Of a stretch of DNA of 64,000 bases, positions 62,155-64,000 are shown in pieces (positions within the stretch are counted from its first letter, which is position 1; each line of letters begins with the position of its first letter). Under the pieces are notes generated by a model. That model was given only the letters and a program-made list of their open reading frames with translations. It was not told where the DNA came from and made no database searches. Source of the DNA: Candidatus Contubernalis alkalaceticus. GTDB lineage: Bacteria; Bacillota; Dethiobacteria; SKNC01. The translations under genes and the position numbers were made by a program. The DNA is taken from assembly GCF_022558445.1 (NCBI RefSeq), contig NZ_CP054699.1:452001-516000 (forward strand), in the 5' to 3' direction.

Positions 62155-63759
62155 TTAGCAATTATTCTTTCGTATAACGTTATAAGAACATTTTTTTGTG
62201 ATACGGTTCACTTTGTCTATTAGGTTGTCCAGTTTTTTGCTGAAGACCAGAATCATTTTCTCCAGGTTAATTCTGTCCGGCAGAAGGACAACGTCGGGGC
62301 AGAACTGTTGTTGTTTCAGAAGATGGGTAAGGGCAGTTTCGTATTCTTCATCATTCTGGCGGAAGTCAGCAGGTGCCGGCATAACAGCGATGGAAAGGCC
62401 TAGTTCCCGGCAGATTTCCTCTATCCCGGGCCTGCAGGCAAGGTTAAGCACACAGCGGGTTTCGGGGAAATATTTTCGGGCGGTGAGCAGGGTAGAGCTC
62501 ATGTACCTGGAACAGCCCGGCTCAGGTTGTCCCAGCATGGCCACATTGTTTTTAAACCGCAGCAGCCTGCCGGGGATAGCGATTATATCAGATTTGTCTT
62601 TTGCTTCCGGGCCGGCATAGGCCAGGTTGGCGCCTACTTCCGGTATCATTGGAGCGATATTCATTTCCTTAAGTCTGGTGATGGTGTCGTTGAGTTCATT
62701 ACATAAAGCTGCTTCTGCTGCAGTTCTTTTGTCTTCTTTCACCGCCAGGGCATTGAAAAAAACCTCCCAGAAGGGGTCTACCTCAGGCGGTACCAGAGGT
62801 TTTGTAGAACCGTCATTTAAAATCCAGTTCCTTCCTGCCGGGCGGGGGAGGACCTTTCCGATGATAGCTGCTTCAATGCCGACTTCTGCATAGGCGTCCA
62901 GCAGCTTTTCTGCTTTTTCGGGTTCGCAGCAGATAATCAGAGTTCCTTCACTGATGGCGGTGTAGGGGTCCATGTCAAAATGCCGACAGACAGCGTCTAC
63001 GTCCGGGGGGACCGGAACCTGGCTGTAATTGATGAGAAGACCGGTTCCCGAGGCTTCGGCAACCTCCCAGAGGCCCCTGGTCAAGCCTCCTTCCGTTGCA
63101 TCATGCATGGCATGGATTCCAGCTGTGGACATTGCTATTTCTGCGTCTTTTACCACTGTCATTTCCCGCCAGCGGCTGCAGGCCCTTGCTACAAGCTGCG
63201 GGTCCATACCTGATGCCAGCAGCCTTTCTCTCAGTTCACAGGCCAGGATGGCGGCAGCTTCGATGGCGGCCCCTTTGGTAATGATAATGGTGTCACCGGG
63301 AAGTGCCCCGGTAGGAGCTACATAATCATCACCCATGCCCCAGACGGTAATCCCACCGATAATGGGGACAGTAACGGCACTGTAGTAACCGGTATGCCCT
63401 CCCACGATGGTGATGCCCAGTTCTTTGGCGTATTTACTGATACTTTGAATTAATTCTGTGATATAATCTTCTGGAGTGCCGGGGGGCAGCAGCAGAGAAT
63501 AGGTCATAAACTGCGGTTTAATCCCCATTACTGCTACATCACTGGCGCCGATATGTATGGTCACCCAACCAAAATCATCGGGGGATGTGGTGGGGCCGGG
63601 GAAAATCGGGTCTTCCGCCACAGCCATGTAGCGGCCTCCGACATCAAGTATGGCCGCATCTACACCCATCTGAGGGCCAATTACCACCGATGGGTGTTTT
63701 GCTCCCGTGTGATGCTCCACAGCAGCTTTGAATAAGTCATCGTTTATTTTGCCTATCAT
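62155..63759 (-). CDS. AIR-synthase/HypE-like domain fused to a ThiN domain
   Basis: A 534-residue fusion under a TPP riboswitch. Residues 1-335 are an AIRS/HypE-like domain: GVDAAIL, FGWVTIHIGASDVAVMG, IVGGHTGYYSA, ITKGAAIEAAAIL and DATEGGLTRGLWEVAEASG. This pattern is closest to archaeal HypE-like proteins and is also related to ThiL. Residues about 360-500 match ThiN, a thiamin-phosphate synthase domain (IPEVGANLAYAGPEAKD; AIPGRL; CRPGIEEICRELGL). Start ATG 63759 follows GGAGGG. ThiN makes thiamin phosphate; ThiL phosphorylates it. The fused protein could join the last two steps; this is untested. The final 25 residues are basic and unlike the family. Confidence 0.85.
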   Translation of the reverse strand: MIGKINDDLFKAAVEHHTGAKHPSVVIGPQMGVDAAILDVGGRYMAVAEDPIFPGPTTSPDDFGWVTIHIGASDVAVMGIKPQFMTYSLLLPPGTPEDYITELIQSISKYAKELGITIVGGHTGYYSAVTVPIIGGITVWGMGDDYVAPTGALPGDTIIITKGAAIEAAAILACELRERLLASGMDPQLVARACSRWREMTVVKDAEIAMSTAGIHAMHDATEGGLTRGLWEVAEASGTGLLINYSQVPVPPDVDAVCRHFDMDPYTAISEGTLIICCEPEKAEKLLDAYAEVGIEAAIIGKVLPRPAGRNWILNDGSTKPLVPPEVDPFWEVFFNALAVKEDKRTAAEAALCNELNDTITRLKEMNIAPMIPEVGANLAYAGPEAKDKSDIIAIPGRLLRFKNNVAMLGQPEPGCSRYMSSTLLTARKYFPETRCVLNLACRPGIEEICRELGLSIAVMPAPADFRQNDEEYETALTHLLKQQQFCPDVVLLPDRINLEKMILVFSKKLDNLIDKVNRITKKCSYNVIRKNNC

Positions 63760-63781
63760 AATTATTCCCTCCAAACAAAAG

Positions 63782-63808
63782 AATCCGCCTGGGGGAAAGG
63801 TGCGGATT
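63782..63808 (-). terminator. Expression-platform hairpin of the TPP riboswitch
   Basis: On the minus strand AATCCGC (63808-63802) and GCGGATT (63788-63782), followed by CTTTTG and then the GGAGGG ribosome site. It looks like an intrinsic terminator; when TPP is bound, it should form and stop transcription. Confidence 0.65.
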
Positions 63809-63817
63809 AATTATCAA

Positions 63818-63911
63818 TCGTATCTCTCCCTGCGCAGGAATTATCCTAATCAGGTTCAACGGGTCAGGTACTTCAGCCCTTTCTCAGCCCATTTTGGGCT
63901 CCCCGGGACGG
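63818..63911 (-). promoter_or_regulatory. TPP (THI-box) riboswitch
   Basis: On the minus strand the thi-box core is complete: GGGGAGCCC, then GGGCTGAGA, then ACCCGTTGAACCTGAT, then GGATAATTCCTGCGCAGGGA. These are the hallmark pyrimidine- and pyrophosphate-sensing helices of the TPP aptamer. It sits between a SigA promoter and the AIRS-ThiN gene with a terminator-like hairpin next to the ribosome site. Confidence in the class is high. Confidence 0.96.
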
Positions 63912-63931
63912 AACTCTATTTTCTTATATTT

Positions 63932-63960
63932 ATTATAATCCGGTAGAAATGGTTTTGCAA
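63932..63960 (-). promoter_or_regulatory. SigA promoter of the riboswitch operon
   Basis: On the minus strand TTGCAA (63960-63955), 17 bases, perfect TATAAT (63937-63932), about 15 bases before the aptamer begins. Confidence 0.85.
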
Positions 63961-64000
63961 CAGTCTCTTGGTTTTTTTAAGAGTCTGTGGTAAAAGTTTT

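Noticed and set aside
62198-62620. 140-codon ORF antisense to the AIRS-ThiN gene
   Set aside because: It lacks any family motif and overlaps a gene whose protein motifs are clear.
1-64000. CRISPR array, prophage or rRNA operon
   Set aside because: No direct-repeat array, phage structural gene or rRNA signature was seen when reading through the window.

Overview
The window reads as a chromosomal segment of a strictly anaerobic, endospore-forming member of the Clostridia. This is inferred from gene content: a GerA-type germinant-receptor operon, a tungsten/molybdenum aldehyde:ferredoxin oxidoreductase (AOR), a four-subunit 2-oxoacid:ferredoxin oxidoreductase, and a reverse-type rubrerythrin. 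Firmicute-style ribosome binding sites, frequent TTG/GTG starts and strong U-tailed hairpin terminators agree. I see no rRNA, tRNA, CRISPR array, prophage or complete insertion sequence. I cannot name the species.

Layout. 1-6.3 kb: 3' end of a membrane MutS-like ATPase, rubrerythrin, an SRAP-domain protein, a small DUF4321-like membrane protein, a MATE exporter overlapping lepA. 6.4-15.5 kb: carbohydrate/trehalose block with glucose-6-phosphate isomerase, TreT-type trehalose synthase, TreZ-type trehalohydrolase, a GH57 enzyme and a large GH13 enzyme. A possible relic of an IS200/IS605-type right end lies between the last two. 15.8-25.0 kb: divergent PurC-like protein, nitroreductase, AOR, a gerKA-gerKB-gerKC operon whose first gene carries an in-frame TGA, then a MoaD/ThiS-like sulfur carrier with its ThiF/HesA-like activating enzyme. 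25.3-30.6 kb: AI-2E-type permease, a glycosyltransferase, and a four-gene membrane cassette with two zinc-ribbon proteins and an RDD protein. 30.8-36.3 kb: operon of an acyl-CoA synthetase, a TIM-barrel isomerase and the gamma-delta-alpha-beta 2-oxoacid oxidoreductase, closed by a 17-bp terminator hairpin. 36.4-42.4 kb (minus strand): a second membrane MutS-like protein, a SWIM-SNF2 helicase and a metallophosphoesterase.

42.8-64 kb: lipoprotein, BioY, a UBA-like/DUF4342-type protein with an OmpR/histidine-kinase pair, a minus-strand operon (membrane protein, winged-helix regulator, ABC ATPase, two permeases, small membrane protein) with a TTGACA-N17-TATATT promoter and a palindrome in its leader, Tex, a fused HATPase-GNAT protein, a MacB-like ABC transporter with an upstream short ORF, a small secreted protein, a second two-component system, and a TPP-riboswitch-controlled fusion of an AIR-synthase/HypE-like domain with a ThiN domain.

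Points most worth following are the AIRS-ThiN fusion under a thiamin riboswitch, the single TGA inside gerKA with a hairpin just downstream, the HATPase-GNAT fusion, the zinc-ribbon membrane cassette, the IS605-like right-end relic, and the gerK operon sitting between AOR and a sulfur-carrier/activating-enzyme pair that may serve its pterin cofactor. All functional names rest on motif and family recognition by eye; no database search was run.
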